Source: Terrimonas ginsenosidimutans (GTDB taxonomy: Bacteria > Bacteroidota > Bacteroidia > Chitinophagales > Chitinophagaceae). From it: a DNA stretch of 64,000 bases. The notes under the pieces were generated by a model. The model ran no database searches. It was not told the DNA's origin and saw only the letters and a program-made list of their open reading frames with translations. A program made the position numbers and the translations under genes. Below are positions 25,746 to 33,915 of the stretch, in pieces. The stretch's first letter is position 1, and each line of letters starts with the position of its first letter. The DNA lies in contig NZ_JAKLTR010000002.1 in the NCBI RefSeq assembly GCF_022012415.1, positions 186,001 through 250,000 on the forward strand. Reading direction: 5' to 3'.

Positions 25746-26630
25746 TTACCTTAAATCAGTCTTAGGTAATTTCATTTCGGAAATGATGGTTCCCGCAAAG
25801 ATGAGCAATCCGCCAAGTATCAACCTGGTTGTGATGATCTCGTCCAGTATGAAGAAAGATGCCACTGCGGCGAAAACCGGTTCGAACAAATAAATAAGCG
25901 CCACCTTTTCTGCTTTTATATATCGCTGGGAGATGTTTGAAATAGTATACATATAAGCTGTAGCGAAAAATGCGCAATAAAGGATTCCCGGCCAGAAGTG
26001 CTTTGTTTCCGGCAGCCAGGTAGCGGAACTATCGGCGGCCGCCACACAGAGCATGATGAGTGTACATGTCAGGAACATGGGGACGATGGTGGGTATGATA
26101 TCATTCTTTTCCGAATATTTTTCAATATGGATCAGGTAAACGGCGAAGAAGCATGATCCTGCAATTGTATAAAGGTCTCCTGCGCCGATAGAGAACCGGT
26201 CATTGACGGAGATGATGAAGAGGCCGGCCATGGCAACGATTGCGGCAAGCCAGATCCTTTTATCGACAGATGTTCTGTATACGATCAGCTTCAGGACCGG
26301 GATCACTATTACACACATGCCTGCAATAAAAGCGCATTGAGACGCACTGGTATGTTTTAATGCGAGTGTTTGAAGATATATCCCGAGAATAAGCGGTATT
26401 GCCAGGGAAATACCTCCGGCAAAGGACTTTTTGCTAAGCGACTTCACCTGGCGGAAAAAGATCACCGTCAATATCAATGTTGCAAGCAGGAACCTGTAGA
26501 ACAGGAACGTAGATTGAGATACACCACTGACAGCCATTTTCGTTACAGGGAATGAGATTCCCCAAAAAGCTGTTCCCAGTATCAGGAGACCTGTGAAAAT
26601 ATGTCGCCTGTTTGTTTTTTGTGACTGCAT
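25746..26630 (-). CDS. EamA/DMT-family transporter
   Basis: Ten-helix inner-membrane exporter of the drug/metabolite transporter superfamily, 294 residues, made of two EamA repeats. The first repeat opens with GTAFWGISFPVTKMAV, and the second contains EPVFAAVASFFILDE, a typical EamA end. It lies 41 bp after the GNAT gene on the same strand, so the two probably form an operon under the divergent LysR gene. Family members export amino acids, metabolites or drugs; the substrate here is unknown. Confidence 0.9.
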   Translation of the reverse strand: MQSQKTNRRHIFTGLLILGTAFWGISFPVTKMAVSGVSQSTFLFYRFLLATLILTVIFFRQVKSLSKKSFAGGISLAIPLILGIYLQTLALKHTSASQCAFIAGMCVIVIPVLKLIVYRTSVDKRIWLAAIVAMAGLFIISVNDRFSIGAGDLYTIAGSCFFAVYLIHIEKYSEKNDIIPTIVPMFLTCTLIMLCVAAADSSATWLPETKHFWPGILYCAFFATAYMYTISNISQRYIKAEKVALIYLFEPVFAAVASFFILDEIITTRLILGGLLIFAGTIISEMKLPKTDLR

Positions 26631-26671
26631 ATAATATTTCCCGCAGGATTTGATCGGAAGGATAACCGCCG

Positions 26672-27208
26672 TTACAACTCTTTCTTCATCATGATGTCTG
26701 TTTGCACATCTTCCCCCAGTTTGAAGACATGTGAACTGAATGGAACGAATCCGTTCTTCTCATAAAATCTGATGGCTTTTGCATTTTGTTCCCATACGCC
26801 AAGCCAAACATAGAGGGCGTTCCTTTTTTCAGCTAGATCGATCGCAAGATCAAAGAGCAGCTGCCCTACTTTTTTACCCTGATACTGTTGTGAAACATAG
26901 ATGCGCTCGATCTCGAGTGCCTGGCTGTCCTGCAATTCCGTTTGGGAAGGGCCGTAATTTACTTTCAGATAGCCGATCACCTCGTCGTTTGCTGTTGCAA
27001 AATAGAAGTCTGAATTTTCGTTCGCTACTTCACTGGCCAGCTTTTCCAGAGAAAGGCTTTCCGTGAGATAGTGAGCCATATTCTTTTCACTGTTATGTTG
27101 CGCAAAGGTGTCCAGGAACGTCCGTTTGCTGATCGTATGCAGCTCATTTATATCCGATGCGGTTACTTTCGAGATCCTTATTTCTTCCATCAGGAGTTGT
27201 TGTGTCAT
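26672..27208 (-). CDS. GNAT-family N-acetyltransferase
   Basis: Acetyl-CoA-dependent acetyltransferase. The acetyl-CoA loop is in IERIYVSQQYQGKKVGQLLFD, followed by YVWLGVWEQNAKAIRFYEKNGF, the usual C-terminal signature. It resembles PaiA-type small-molecule acetyltransferases. The ATG at 27208 is chosen (178 residues). An ATG at 27253 would sit on the predicted transcription start, and one at 27190 is also possible. The EamA gene follows after 41 bp and the LysR gene is divergent, suggesting acetylation and export of one compound. Confidence 0.85.
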   Translation of the reverse strand: MTQQLLMEEIRISKVTASDINELHTISKRTFLDTFAQHNSEKNMAHYLTESLSLEKLASEVANENSDFYFATANDEVIGYLKVNYGPSQTELQDSQALEIERIYVSQQYQGKKVGQLLFDLAIDLAEKRNALYVWLGVWEQNAKAIRFYEKNGFVPFSSHVFKLGEDVQTDIMMKKEL

Positions 27209-27257
27209 TATAGAATGGGTGAGAACGTGGCTGTTCCGTGATCCTTTGTTCATGACA

Positions 27258-27265
27258 CAAAACTA
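27258..27265 (-). promoter_or_regulatory. Promoter -7 box TAGTTTTG for the GNAT-EamA operon
   Basis: Exact TAnnTTTG match on the minus strand. Transcription would begin near 27251, which argues against the ATG at 27253 and for 27208 as the GNAT start. It lies 40 bp from the LysR operator. Confidence 0.5.
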
Positions 27266-27304
27266 CTAACCGATTCGATGCTGAAAAATGCTAAATTCGG
27301 CTTT

Positions 27305-27327
27305 ATTGATGCTGAAACCGCATCAAT
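27305..27327. promoter_or_regulatory. LysR-type operator, perfect 8-bp inverted repeat with T-N11-A
   Basis: ATTGATGC (27305-27312) and GCATCAAT (27320-27327) are exact inverse copies around 7 bp. T at 27310 and A at 27322 make the T-N11-A core of LysR-type sites. It lies between the divergent GNAT and LysR genes, 8 bp before the LysR ATG at 27335, so it fits autoregulation and control of the divergent operon. Confidence 0.75.
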
Positions 27328-27334
27328 CCCTGAT

Positions 27335-28195
27335 ATGACGACACAGCAGATCGGATACTTTTTGCAGCTATCTGAAGAGCTTCACTATTGGCGAACCTCT
27401 TATAAAATGAACGCAACGCAGTCGGTGATCAGCCGGCAGATCAAATCCCTGGAGGAAGAATTGCAGGTGCAGCTTTTTGTGCGCTCCAACAGGAAGGTGG
27501 AGTTGACGCCAGCCGGTAAATTTCTTCAGCAGCAGTGGAAGCCCCTGTTTGAACGGGTCCATTCAGCGGCGCGTTATGCGCGCAAGATCCATCAGGGTGA
27601 AGGCGGCAGCGTGATCATCAATCATCCCGGTTCGATCAGCTTTGATATACTTCCGGTCCTGCTTAGCCGGATCGCTTCTCTTTACAGCGATGTGAAGGTT
27701 GAGCTTATCCAGATCAAACACTCGCTCGAGATAGAAATGCTGAGATCGTATGAAGTAGATCTGTGTTACAGCAGGCATTTGTATGAAGACGATCTGATCA
27801 CTTCTACACTTATTCGCCAGGATCATCTGGCGTTGGTTGTACCCGAAGCTCATCCGATCACCAGGAAAGCAGAGATCTCTTCAAGGACATTGCAGAATGA
27901 ACGCTTTATCTTATCCACTCTTACGGATGGAGAGGCTTATCAGCTTAAGATCGACGAGATCTTTGCTACGTATGCCATCAAGCCGAATATCCGTTTTGAA
28001 TCTGATTTCGGTTCCGTGATCCTGAGTCTTGTTGCCAAAAAGCTTGGAATATCCATTATGCCGTTTTCTTATTCGCAGGCAAAGCCACCAGGCGTCAGAT
28101 TTATAAAGCTGCCATTTGAAGTGCCGCTTTATTTACTTTGGCGGAAGGATGAAGAGAACGCAGTTATCAGGAACGTGTTGGATCTGATCATCTGA
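27335..28195 (+). CDS. LysR-family transcriptional regulator
   Basis: 286 residues from the ATG at 27335. An upstream ATG at 27278 would place the operator inside the coding region and add 19 residues not seen in the family. The N-terminal winged helix-turn-helix reads QIGYFLQLSEELHYWRTSYKM, then ATQSVISRQIKSLEEELQV and LFVRSNRKVELTPAG. The ligand-binding domain covers about 75-286. It is divergent from the GNAT-EamA operon and probably senses a compound those genes handle. Ala-Ala-Arg-type residues usual before the recognition helix are replaced by WRTSYKM, a mild oddity. Confidence 0.92.
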   Translation: MTTQQIGYFLQLSEELHYWRTSYKMNATQSVISRQIKSLEEELQVQLFVRSNRKVELTPAGKFLQQQWKPLFERVHSAARYARKIHQGEGGSVIINHPGSISFDILPVLLSRIASLYSDVKVELIQIKHSLEIEMLRSYEVDLCYSRHLYEDDLITSTLIRQDHLALVVPEAHPITRKAEISSRTLQNERFILSTLTDGEAYQLKIDEIFATYAIKPNIRFESDFGSVILSLVAKKLGISIMPFSYSQAKPPGVRFIKLPFEVPLYLLWRKDEENAVIRNVLDLII

Positions 28196-28215
28196 AGGTG
28201 GCGGGATTTCCTGCC

Positions 28216-28329
28216 GATGGCCGAACGGGATGCGGTGTTAAATATGATTGTATAACCCAGCGTTGATCCGTTGCAGTGGACTTTGATCAGGTTGCCGATC
28301 GGATCCCCGGCCATCCGACATCGGACGAC
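28216..28329. repeat. Degenerate heptamer palindrome (GATGGCC type)
   Basis: GATGGCC at 28216-28222 is answered by the heptamers GGCCATC, CGACATC and GGACGAC at 28309-28329, in inverted sense. It is the same unit as the array at 15231 but largely decayed on the left arm. It lies between the LysR and SDR genes. Confidence 0.6.
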
Positions 28330-28351
28330 TCCGGGATAACGCCTTTTTACC

Positions 28352-28359
28352 TAGCTTTG
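28352..28359 (+). promoter_or_regulatory. Promoter -7 box TAGCTTTG for the SDR gene
   Basis: Exact TAnnTTTG match ending 4 bp before the SDR ATG at 28364. Transcription would begin at or within a few bases of the start codon, so the mRNA may be leaderless. Confidence 0.45.
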
Positions 28360-28363
28360 ACGC

Positions 28364-29167
28364 ATGCGATCATTGAATTTCAAGAATAAATGGGTTTTGG
28401 TAACCGGCGCATCATCCGGGTTGGGTCAGGAAATGGCTTTGCAGCTTGCGTCAAAAGAAGGTGCTAATCTGATTATCACGGCGCGCCGTGCAGACAGGCT
28501 CGAGCAACTCAGGGCAGAACTGGTGAAAAATGCGGGCGTTCAGGTAAAGATCATCGTGGCGGATATTTCGACTAATGCGGATGTGGACAGGATCATCAAA
28601 GAAAGCACAGAAGGGCAGGAGCTCTACGCTGCCATCCTGAACGCGGGTATCACCTACTTCGGAGAACATAAGAAGATCACGGATGCCGATTTCGACCGGC
28701 TGATACAAACAAATGTAACCGGCGTAGTGCGTATGGCTACGCAACTGGTGAAATATTTTGAGGAAAATGGCCGGGAAGGTGGTGTTATGACTGTTACCAG
28801 TATGGCGACATTATACCCAGTGCCGTACCAGGCTTTGTATAGTGGCAGCAAGGCGTTCATCACAAATTTTATGCTGGCATTATCACAGGAACTTACCAAT
28901 AAAGATCTTTCACTTACTGTATTTGCTCCAAGCGGGATTGAAACGGAAATGACGCAGGACGAAAAGTTCGGGGGGCTGAAGAAATGGCTGATGCCTGTGA
29001 GCCAGGCAGCGTTGGAAGGGATCCAGTCGTTAAAATTCAGGAAGCTCTTCTATATTCCTGGTGCACTGAACCGGAATGGAAGCCGGTTCATGAAATTATT
29101 GCCGAGGAGATTTATCCTTTCGACGATGGCAAAAACATACAGGAAATCACTGGGGTTGCCGCATTGA
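28364..29167 (+). CDS. Short-chain dehydrogenase/reductase
   Basis: NAD(P)-dependent oxidoreductase with a classical Rossmann fold, 267 residues. The cofactor loop TGASSGLG lies at 14-21, with Arg41-Arg42 after strand 2 favouring NADP. NAG of LNAG lies near 93-95. The catalytic residues are Ser146, Tyr159 and Lys163 (YSGSK). Pro-Ser-Gly-Ile-Glu-Thr after strand 6 is typical of the DltE/YqjQ-like subgroup. It is a single gene with its own promoter box. The substrate is unknown. Confidence 0.92.
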   Translation: MRSLNFKNKWVLVTGASSGLGQEMALQLASKEGANLIITARRADRLEQLRAELVKNAGVQVKIIVADISTNADVDRIIKESTEGQELYAAILNAGITYFGEHKKITDADFDRLIQTNVTGVVRMATQLVKYFEENGREGGVMTVTSMATLYPVPYQALYSGSKAFITNFMLALSQELTNKDLSLTVFAPSGIETEMTQDEKFGGLKKWLMPVSQAALEGIQSLKFRKLFYIPGALNRNGSRFMKLLPRRFILSTMAKTYRKSLGLPH

Positions 29168-29454
29168 CCTGTTGTTTCGTCTGAAAAAAACTTGATCGTA
29201 CAAGAGGTCCGGCTGCTGTTCTGCTGAAAAATAGTATGTGGTGTTGGACTTTTTTGATTAATCCTATTGGATGATAAATGTGGTCAACAGGGAGCTTTGA
29301 CACATGTATCATGTGCTTTTTCCTGCTTGAATTTGCCTGTGACCGTTTTTACACTCATCTTAAATGGTGATGCCGGGTATACTCGGCTGGCACTGTTTTC
29401 CCCGTAAATTGAGCTACCATCCTTTTGTTCATCTCTCTCAAATCTTTATTGTAT

Positions 29455-29697
29455 ATGCGGGAAGTCTTTATTAAAAAGTACTGGGCCGAGGAGAACATCC
29501 TGTTCTACGTACACTTCCAGGATGGAAGGGCCGTACGTCAGATCGAAGTTACTCCTAACCATAAAGTCTTTTTGTCAACAGAAAACCCGATAGAGGGAGA
29601 ATTCAGTTTGTATGATCAGTCCCTGGACGATCTTCAGCTTGATCAGAAGGACTTTATTACAGCAGCGGTATTTGAGAGTGTTTGGGGTAAGAGATAG
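29455..29697 (+). CDS. Conserved 80-residue protein, paralogue of 19431-19673
   Basis: Begins MREVFIKKYWAEENILFYVHF and aligns gap-free with the copy 10 kb upstream (46 of 80 identical). The frame can extend upstream to 29425, but the match starts at the ATG at 29455. Conserved positions cluster in KKYWAE, DGRAVRQIE, ENP..GE, LYDQ.LDDL and KDFITA. The unpaired, stand-alone location of both copies gives no functional clue. Confidence 0.72.
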   Translation: MREVFIKKYWAEENILFYVHFQDGRAVRQIEVTPNHKVFLSTENPIEGEFSLYDQSLDDLQLDQKDFITAAVFESVWGKR

Positions 29698-29723
29698 TAT
29701 AGTTCCAGACAACGCACAATCTG

Positions 29724-30734
29724 TCAGAGACTTAATACAACTTCACCTCCCTGTATCAGAAAATCAATGATAGTAGTTGTTCCTGCCATGTATTGGGGCC
29801 AGTTCATTTCCCAGTATGCTAGAAGCTCCCTGAGCATTCCCTTTTCGTAACGGCTGGCAATTGGAAAGTCAGCCGGCTTGGTGCCACATGTTTTTGACAG
29901 CTGTGCCTGCATGAAATGGCACATCGCTTCTTCCATCTCATATAAAGATGTTTTATGGCTGATAGCAAGCTTTGCAAGCTTTTTTGCCCGTGGCAATTCC
30001 ATCCAGTTTTGCCCGGCAGGGCCGGTCAGTAACAAATGAGTTCCTTCATGTCCGATCACCCAGGGTAGATTCGGTGTTTTAAATAGCGAGGTATAGATGC
30101 CTGTCGGGTTATAATTTGCGCTGCCGGCCAGGTGATAAGCAAGTGCTCCGATCTGTAAGGTGTCTGTTGCTAAGTATAACCTTGTCAGCCGTTGATAATT
30201 CTCCAGTACATTCATTTCAGTGAGCTGGTGTTTCCATATGGCTGTATGCGCCTCGATCTCCGGAAGGATCTGTTTCTGCCATATGCTATCAAAGGTACTG
30301 AAATGGGCTTCGCCGGCTTTAACCAGTGCAAGTATCGAGTCATAGTGCGGTAGTCGCTCCCCAAAACCAAGCTTCTTCTGAAATGGCTTTTGTATAGTGG
30401 TTGATCCGGCTTTTTTATAAAGGCGATCCAGCAGGGGATAGATCTCCCGGTAGTACTTAAGCTGCAGGGAAGTTACAATTTCCGGCAGTGCGATCAGCTC
30501 GTCGAGCGTTGATAAATTCCGGATGCCGGAGATGCTGTCAATGTCCGGATGATGGTCGAGTGTCTTCCTGTTGAACAGCAGGTACAGATAATCACCCAGG
30601 GATGAATGTACAAATTGCACGGCAGGATTGGGCGCTGGAGTATGGTGTGCCCTGATCGTTGTCAGCGCGATGATGAGCCCCATCATTGTGAAAAGTACGA
30701 GCGGACGGAAACGTTTTCTCCGGAACTGGACCAT
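29724..30734 (-). CDS. Membrane-anchored protein with HEGTH metalloprotease-like motif
   Basis: 336 residues. An N-terminal basic stretch and one hydrophobic helix (about 10-28) suggest membrane anchoring or an uncleaved signal. The body is helical. VIGHEGTHLLL puts an HExxH zinc motif at His229-Glu230-Gly-Thr-His233. Glu266, Glu268 or Glu269 in SLYEMEEAM, about 35 residues on, could be the third ligand, as in gluzincins. I do not recognise a named family, and peptidase activity is an inference. It converges on the small 80-residue gene (26 bp apart). Confidence 0.65.
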   Translation of the reverse strand: MVQFRRKRFRPLVLFTMMGLIIALTTIRAHHTPAPNPAVQFVHSSLGDYLYLLFNRKTLDHHPDIDSISGIRNLSTLDELIALPEIVTSLQLKYYREIYPLLDRLYKKAGSTTIQKPFQKKLGFGERLPHYDSILALVKAGEAHFSTFDSIWQKQILPEIEAHTAIWKHQLTEMNVLENYQRLTRLYLATDTLQIGALAYHLAGSANYNPTGIYTSLFKTPNLPWVIGHEGTHLLLTGPAGQNWMELPRAKKLAKLAISHKTSLYEMEEAMCHFMQAQLSKTCGTKPADFPIASRYEKGMLRELLAYWEMNWPQYMAGTTTIIDFLIQGGEVVLSL

Positions 30735-30895
30735 TTAAGCAAGGGTTTTAAAGTGGAAAACTAAGGTAGATGTCCTTTCGGAATCTGCGCTGGTAGTTGA
30801 AATGACCATACTGACGGATCAACCGGGTTTTGGTGAAGATCAGTTGTATGGGGACGGATAGCATTTCTTCTGCTGGTTCGGTTCTTCGAAGATTC

Positions 30896-30903
30896 TATAT
30901 TTG
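30896..30903 (+). promoter_or_regulatory. Promoter -7 box TATATTTG for the Crp-type gene
   Basis: Exact TAnnTTTG match 13 bp before the ATG at 30917. It predicts a very short leader and argues against start codons further upstream. Confidence 0.5.
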
Positions 30904-30916
30904 CAGCAATCAGGGA

Positions 30917-31516
30917 ATGGCCCGGTATTTCACTACAAAAAATATATCATTGGATATTTTACGGCGGCATATAGAGAGAATCGTAACGCTTACGGATGAG
31001 GAGTTCAGTCTCATCTCTTCTCATTTTACCGCTCAGCAGTTTCAAAAGAAGCAATTCGTCTTTCGTCCGCAGGAGCGGGTTCCGTTTGTATACTTTATAT
31101 TATCGGGTTTAACCGTGCTGGTTCATCTTGATGACAATGGTCAGGAGCATATTCTTTCCTTTGCGATGGAGGACTGGTGGGAAACCGATCTCGGGGCTTT
31201 TCTTCATCAGCGTCATGCAACAATGGGATTGTATTGTCTTGAAGATACGGCCATGCTGAAGCTTTCGCTGGATGGTTACAATACTATTTGCAGCCGGGTG
31301 CCGAAAATGGAACGTTTCTTCCTTGCAAAAGCAAACGGTGGACATATTGCATCGCAGCAGCGCATTCTTTCCTTTCAAATGGTCGATGCAAAATTAAGGT
31401 ATCAGTGGTTTCTGGAACGATATCCATTCCTGGTGCAGCGCATTTCCAAAACAGTGCTTGCATCATACCTGGGTGTATCCCGGGAGACATTGAGCAGGTT
31501 ATCCCGCAGCAGATAG
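30917..31516 (+). CDS. Crp/Fnr-family transcriptional regulator
   Basis: 199 residues from the ATG at 30917, placed just after a promoter box. A frame to 30830 exists but would begin upstream of it. The cyclic-nucleotide-binding-type beta roll covers about 20-115 (FRPQERVPFVYFILSGLTVLV). A long dimer helix follows, and the C-terminal winged HTH reads ISKTVLASYLGVSRETLSRL. There are no FNR-type cysteine clusters and the phosphate-binding Arg/Glu of true CRP is not conserved, so the ligand is unknown. It lies upstream of ridA, with a CRP-like palindrome between the two genes. Confidence 0.85.
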   Translation: MARYFTTKNISLDILRRHIERIVTLTDEEFSLISSHFTAQQFQKKQFVFRPQERVPFVYFILSGLTVLVHLDDNGQEHILSFAMEDWWETDLGAFLHQRHATMGLYCLEDTAMLKLSLDGYNTICSRVPKMERFFLAKANGGHIASQQRILSFQMVDAKLRYQWFLERYPFLVQRISKTVLASYLGVSRETLSRLSRSR

Positions 31517-31527
31517 TGTGTTCAAAT

Positions 31528-31543
31528 AGTGACAAATGTCACA
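31528..31543. promoter_or_regulatory. CRP-like operator before ridA
   Basis: AGTGA-CAAATG-TCACA, which differs from the CRP consensus TGTGA-N6-TCACA at one base. A second, weaker inverted repeat GACAT-N5-ATGTC lies about 70 bp downstream (31597-31611), sharing the half-site ATGTCACAA. The site is 12 bp past the Crp-type gene's stop and about 85-100 bp before the RidA start. Confidence 0.65.
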
Positions 31544-31627
31544 AGCCTCCCTGTATTATTGCAGCAATTTTGCGTAGTCAATAACTTGATTCAAGCGACA
31601 TTTTGTATGTCACAAAATTTTATGATT

Positions 31628-32017
31628 ATGGAAAAGGCAATAATTAATCCCTGGCAATGGCAGTATGAGCGTAGTTACGTGCAGGCGGTAGAAGTAAAGA
31701 ATGCGAATAGCACATTATATGTTTCGGGGCAGGCTGCTGTACATGCAGATGGCAGATCAAGCAATGCGGATATGCTTACACAATTGAACCTTGCTATTGC
31801 GAACCTGGAAGAGGTGATCAGCAAGGCAGGATACAGGTGTGCAGACATCGTACGACTCACCATTTATACGACGTCGGCAGAAACCTTGTGGCCGCATTTC
31901 CCCGTTTTGCAGGAATGGATCAGCAGGCATGGGATCCAGACGGCGGTTACTTTCATGGAAGTAAAGACATTGTTTGAAACATTGTCAGTAGAACTGGAAG
32001 CAACCGCGGTAAGATAG
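31628..32017 (+). CDS. RidA-family protein (YjgF/YER057c/UK114)
   Basis: 129 residues from the ATG at 31628. ATGs at 31607 and 31622 are alternatives, but the first lies in the second operator-like repeat. The RidA core is visible: LYVSGQAAV near the start, NLEEVISKAGYRCADIVRLTIYTT in the middle and a final strand FMEVKTLFETLSVELEATAV. The usual catalytic Arg of the RPVEAVAR-like end is not obvious, so imine/enamine deaminase activity is uncertain. It is probably regulated by the upstream Crp-type protein. Confidence 0.85.
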   Translation: MEKAIINPWQWQYERSYVQAVEVKNANSTLYVSGQAAVHADGRSSNADMLTQLNLAIANLEEVISKAGYRCADIVRLTIYTTSAETLWPHFPVLQEWISRHGIQTAVTFMEVKTLFETLSVELEATAVR

Positions 32018-32050
32018 CGCTGACTTGAGTTGATTAATAGCCGCAAGGCC

Positions 32051-32425
32051 TCAGTCGTTGGTTTTCTGCTCCATCATTGTTTTTACAGACGCAAACAGCT
32101 CATTAACGTCGAATGGCTTTGCAAAGAAGTGATCTGCTCCTGCGCCAAGCGCTACGCGCTCTCCATTTGGGTTTGCTGAAATTGCGACAATACGCATGCG
32201 GGCTGCGGCTTTGTTTTTCTTCAATAAACGGATCATCTGATCGCCGGATAAATAAGGCATCCAAAGGTCTACCAGCAAGACATCGGGTTTGTGTTTTTCG
32301 ACCCAGGTGATCACCTGCTGGCTATCCGGCTCAGCGATCACTTTGCAATGTGGTTGAAAGAGGCGTTGAAGAACATCCAGTATGGCTGGGTCATCGTCAC
32401 AGATCAGTACGGTTTTGTCTTGCAT
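32051..32425 (-). CDS. Single-domain response regulator (receiver only)
   Basis: CheY-like receiver domain of 124 residues with nothing attached. The acidic pocket is Asp10-Asp11-Asp12, the phospho-acceptor is Asp53 in LLVDLWMP, the switch Ser is in VAISAN, and the Lys is in FAKPFDV. No kinase gene is adjacent; the nearest sensor-like gene is the PAS-only protein 6.4 kb away. It converges on ridA with 33 bp between stops. Confidence 0.9.
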   Translation of the reverse strand: MQDKTVLICDDDPAILDVLQRLFQPHCKVIAEPDSQQVITWVEKHKPDVLLVDLWMPYLSGDQMIRLLKKNKAAARMRIVAISANPNGERVALGAGADHFFAKPFDVNELFASVKTMMEQKTND

Positions 32426-32609
32426 AATTTAAGGAGAAGATTTTACTGGCGCAGCCGGAACCTGGCTGAGCGCATAGTACCTGAATAAATTTTCATGCCA
32501 TTTGTGTCGATTAACGGGAAAGTGCTTAAAAAGAGGATAAAAGACCTATAAATGGGTATTGTGAAAGTGTGTTTTTTGCATTTTCTTGCGACCGCATAAT
32601 TTGTCTTTT

Positions 32610-33728
32610 ATGAAAAAACTGTGCGTATTGCCACTTTTGCTTTGCGTATTTCATCTTGCATCCTCTGCTCAGCTGATAGGAAAAGGTGATCCCGCATACT
32701 ATGGACCCCGTATCAGTCTTAATGAAATTCCCAATATGACTGTGCAGGATGGTAACGGCAATAAGTTCAAACTGGCTGATTATATACGCGATAACCGTCT
32801 TCATCCTGATAAACCGATCCTTGTTTATACCTGGTTTACGTTTTGTTCGGCCTGCGTCAGGCAGGTCGACTCACTGGCCGCAAGAGGTTTTGGTGACCGC
32901 TACAATGTGATCACGATCCTCCTTAAATACACTAATTCGTCTAAGCCGGAAACTAAGAGTCTCGAAGAGTATATCAAGGGTACTAATTCAAAGCGTGACT
33001 GGAATAAATTCATCAACCTGGTCACAGATGATACGGTGGCGGACCAGCATCTGTGGAATGGGAAAACTACTCCGTTGTTCCTGTTTGCGGACAAGAATAT
33101 GAAGATCTATCACCATTTTCTATCTCTTAGTTCTGCTATGGTGGACGTGGCTGAAGATCTGTTGACCCGTATAGACAAGGGAACTTATGGATTTCAGCCG
33201 GGAAAATTGTACTATGATAAACGGGAAGCCCCGGTGGCGCCCTCCTCACGTGATGCAGAAAAATTTGTGCGGGTGTACCGGAGTGGTCAGTACCTGTATG
33301 CTCAAACGGGATCAAAAAAGGATAGTTCAAAAATCACAGAGAGATTCATTGAGCGAAACAGGGAGTTCATTTCCGATGGGGTTTTCGAAGAGTTTAATAA
33401 GGACGGAAAGCTGATCAGTAGTGTTACATATCGCGAAGGTGCGCTGACTGAAACCTTAAGGCAGACCTATGATGATGGAAAACTTCGTGCTGTTATTCCG
33501 GTGAACGGCGTTGCAAAAAGGTTTGATGAGGACGGGCGATTGACGCTGGAAGGGCCGATGAGGGATGGCCTTGGCAATGGATTGTTCAGGCAGTATTATG
33601 AGGGAGAGCTCACCGCAGAAATTATGATCAAAAAGGGACTGTATGATGGACCGTTAAAAAAGTATAAAGATGGCGTGCTTAGTTCGACGGAGCATTATGA
33701 AAAGGGGAAAAAGGTGCAGCAGAAGTGA
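32610..33728 (+). CDS. Secreted thioredoxin-fold protein with C-terminal MORN-like repeats
   Basis: 372 residues from the ATG at 32610, which starts a signal peptide (to about 21, SSAQ). A thioredoxin-like domain covers about 40-200 with the redox motif Cys79-Ser-Ala-Cys82 (TWFTFCSACVRQVD). From about 250 to the end come beta-hairpin repeats of the YwqK/MORN type: FNKDGKLISSVTYREG, YYEGELTAEIMIKKG and KYKDGVLSSTEHYEKG. The oxidoreductase should act in the periplasm. A TTTTTTG ... TAATTTG pair at 32572-32603 may be its promoter. Confidence 0.82.
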   Translation: MKKLCVLPLLLCVFHLASSAQLIGKGDPAYYGPRISLNEIPNMTVQDGNGNKFKLADYIRDNRLHPDKPILVYTWFTFCSACVRQVDSLAARGFGDRYNVITILLKYTNSSKPETKSLEEYIKGTNSKRDWNKFINLVTDDTVADQHLWNGKTTPLFLFADKNMKIYHHFLSLSSAMVDVAEDLLTRIDKGTYGFQPGKLYYDKREAPVAPSSRDAEKFVRVYRSGQYLYAQTGSKKDSSKITERFIERNREFISDGVFEEFNKDGKLISSVTYREGALTETLRQTYDDGKLRAVIPVNGVAKRFDEDGRLTLEGPMRDGLGNGLFRQYYEGELTAEIMIKKGLYDGPLKKYKDGVLSSTEHYEKGKKVQQK

Positions 33729-33915
33729 TCCGTAGAAATGAACTATGCACAGTAGGTTTTGCCAGCTTTGCAAGTAGTTTCCGGGGATCAACCCATGGGT
33801 ACGCTGATATCTGTCTGCAATAGGAAGTCGACCTGGGGTCTGTGAAGTTCATCTGTGTCTTTCAGCCAGAACACCAGGACAATGCTCCCGCGTGTTAGAA
33901 GTTGGTTATATGGCC

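Noticed and set aside
28364-28744. Divergent or antisense gene opposite the SDR start
   Set aside because: The minus-strand frame mirrors SDR codons and carries no motif.
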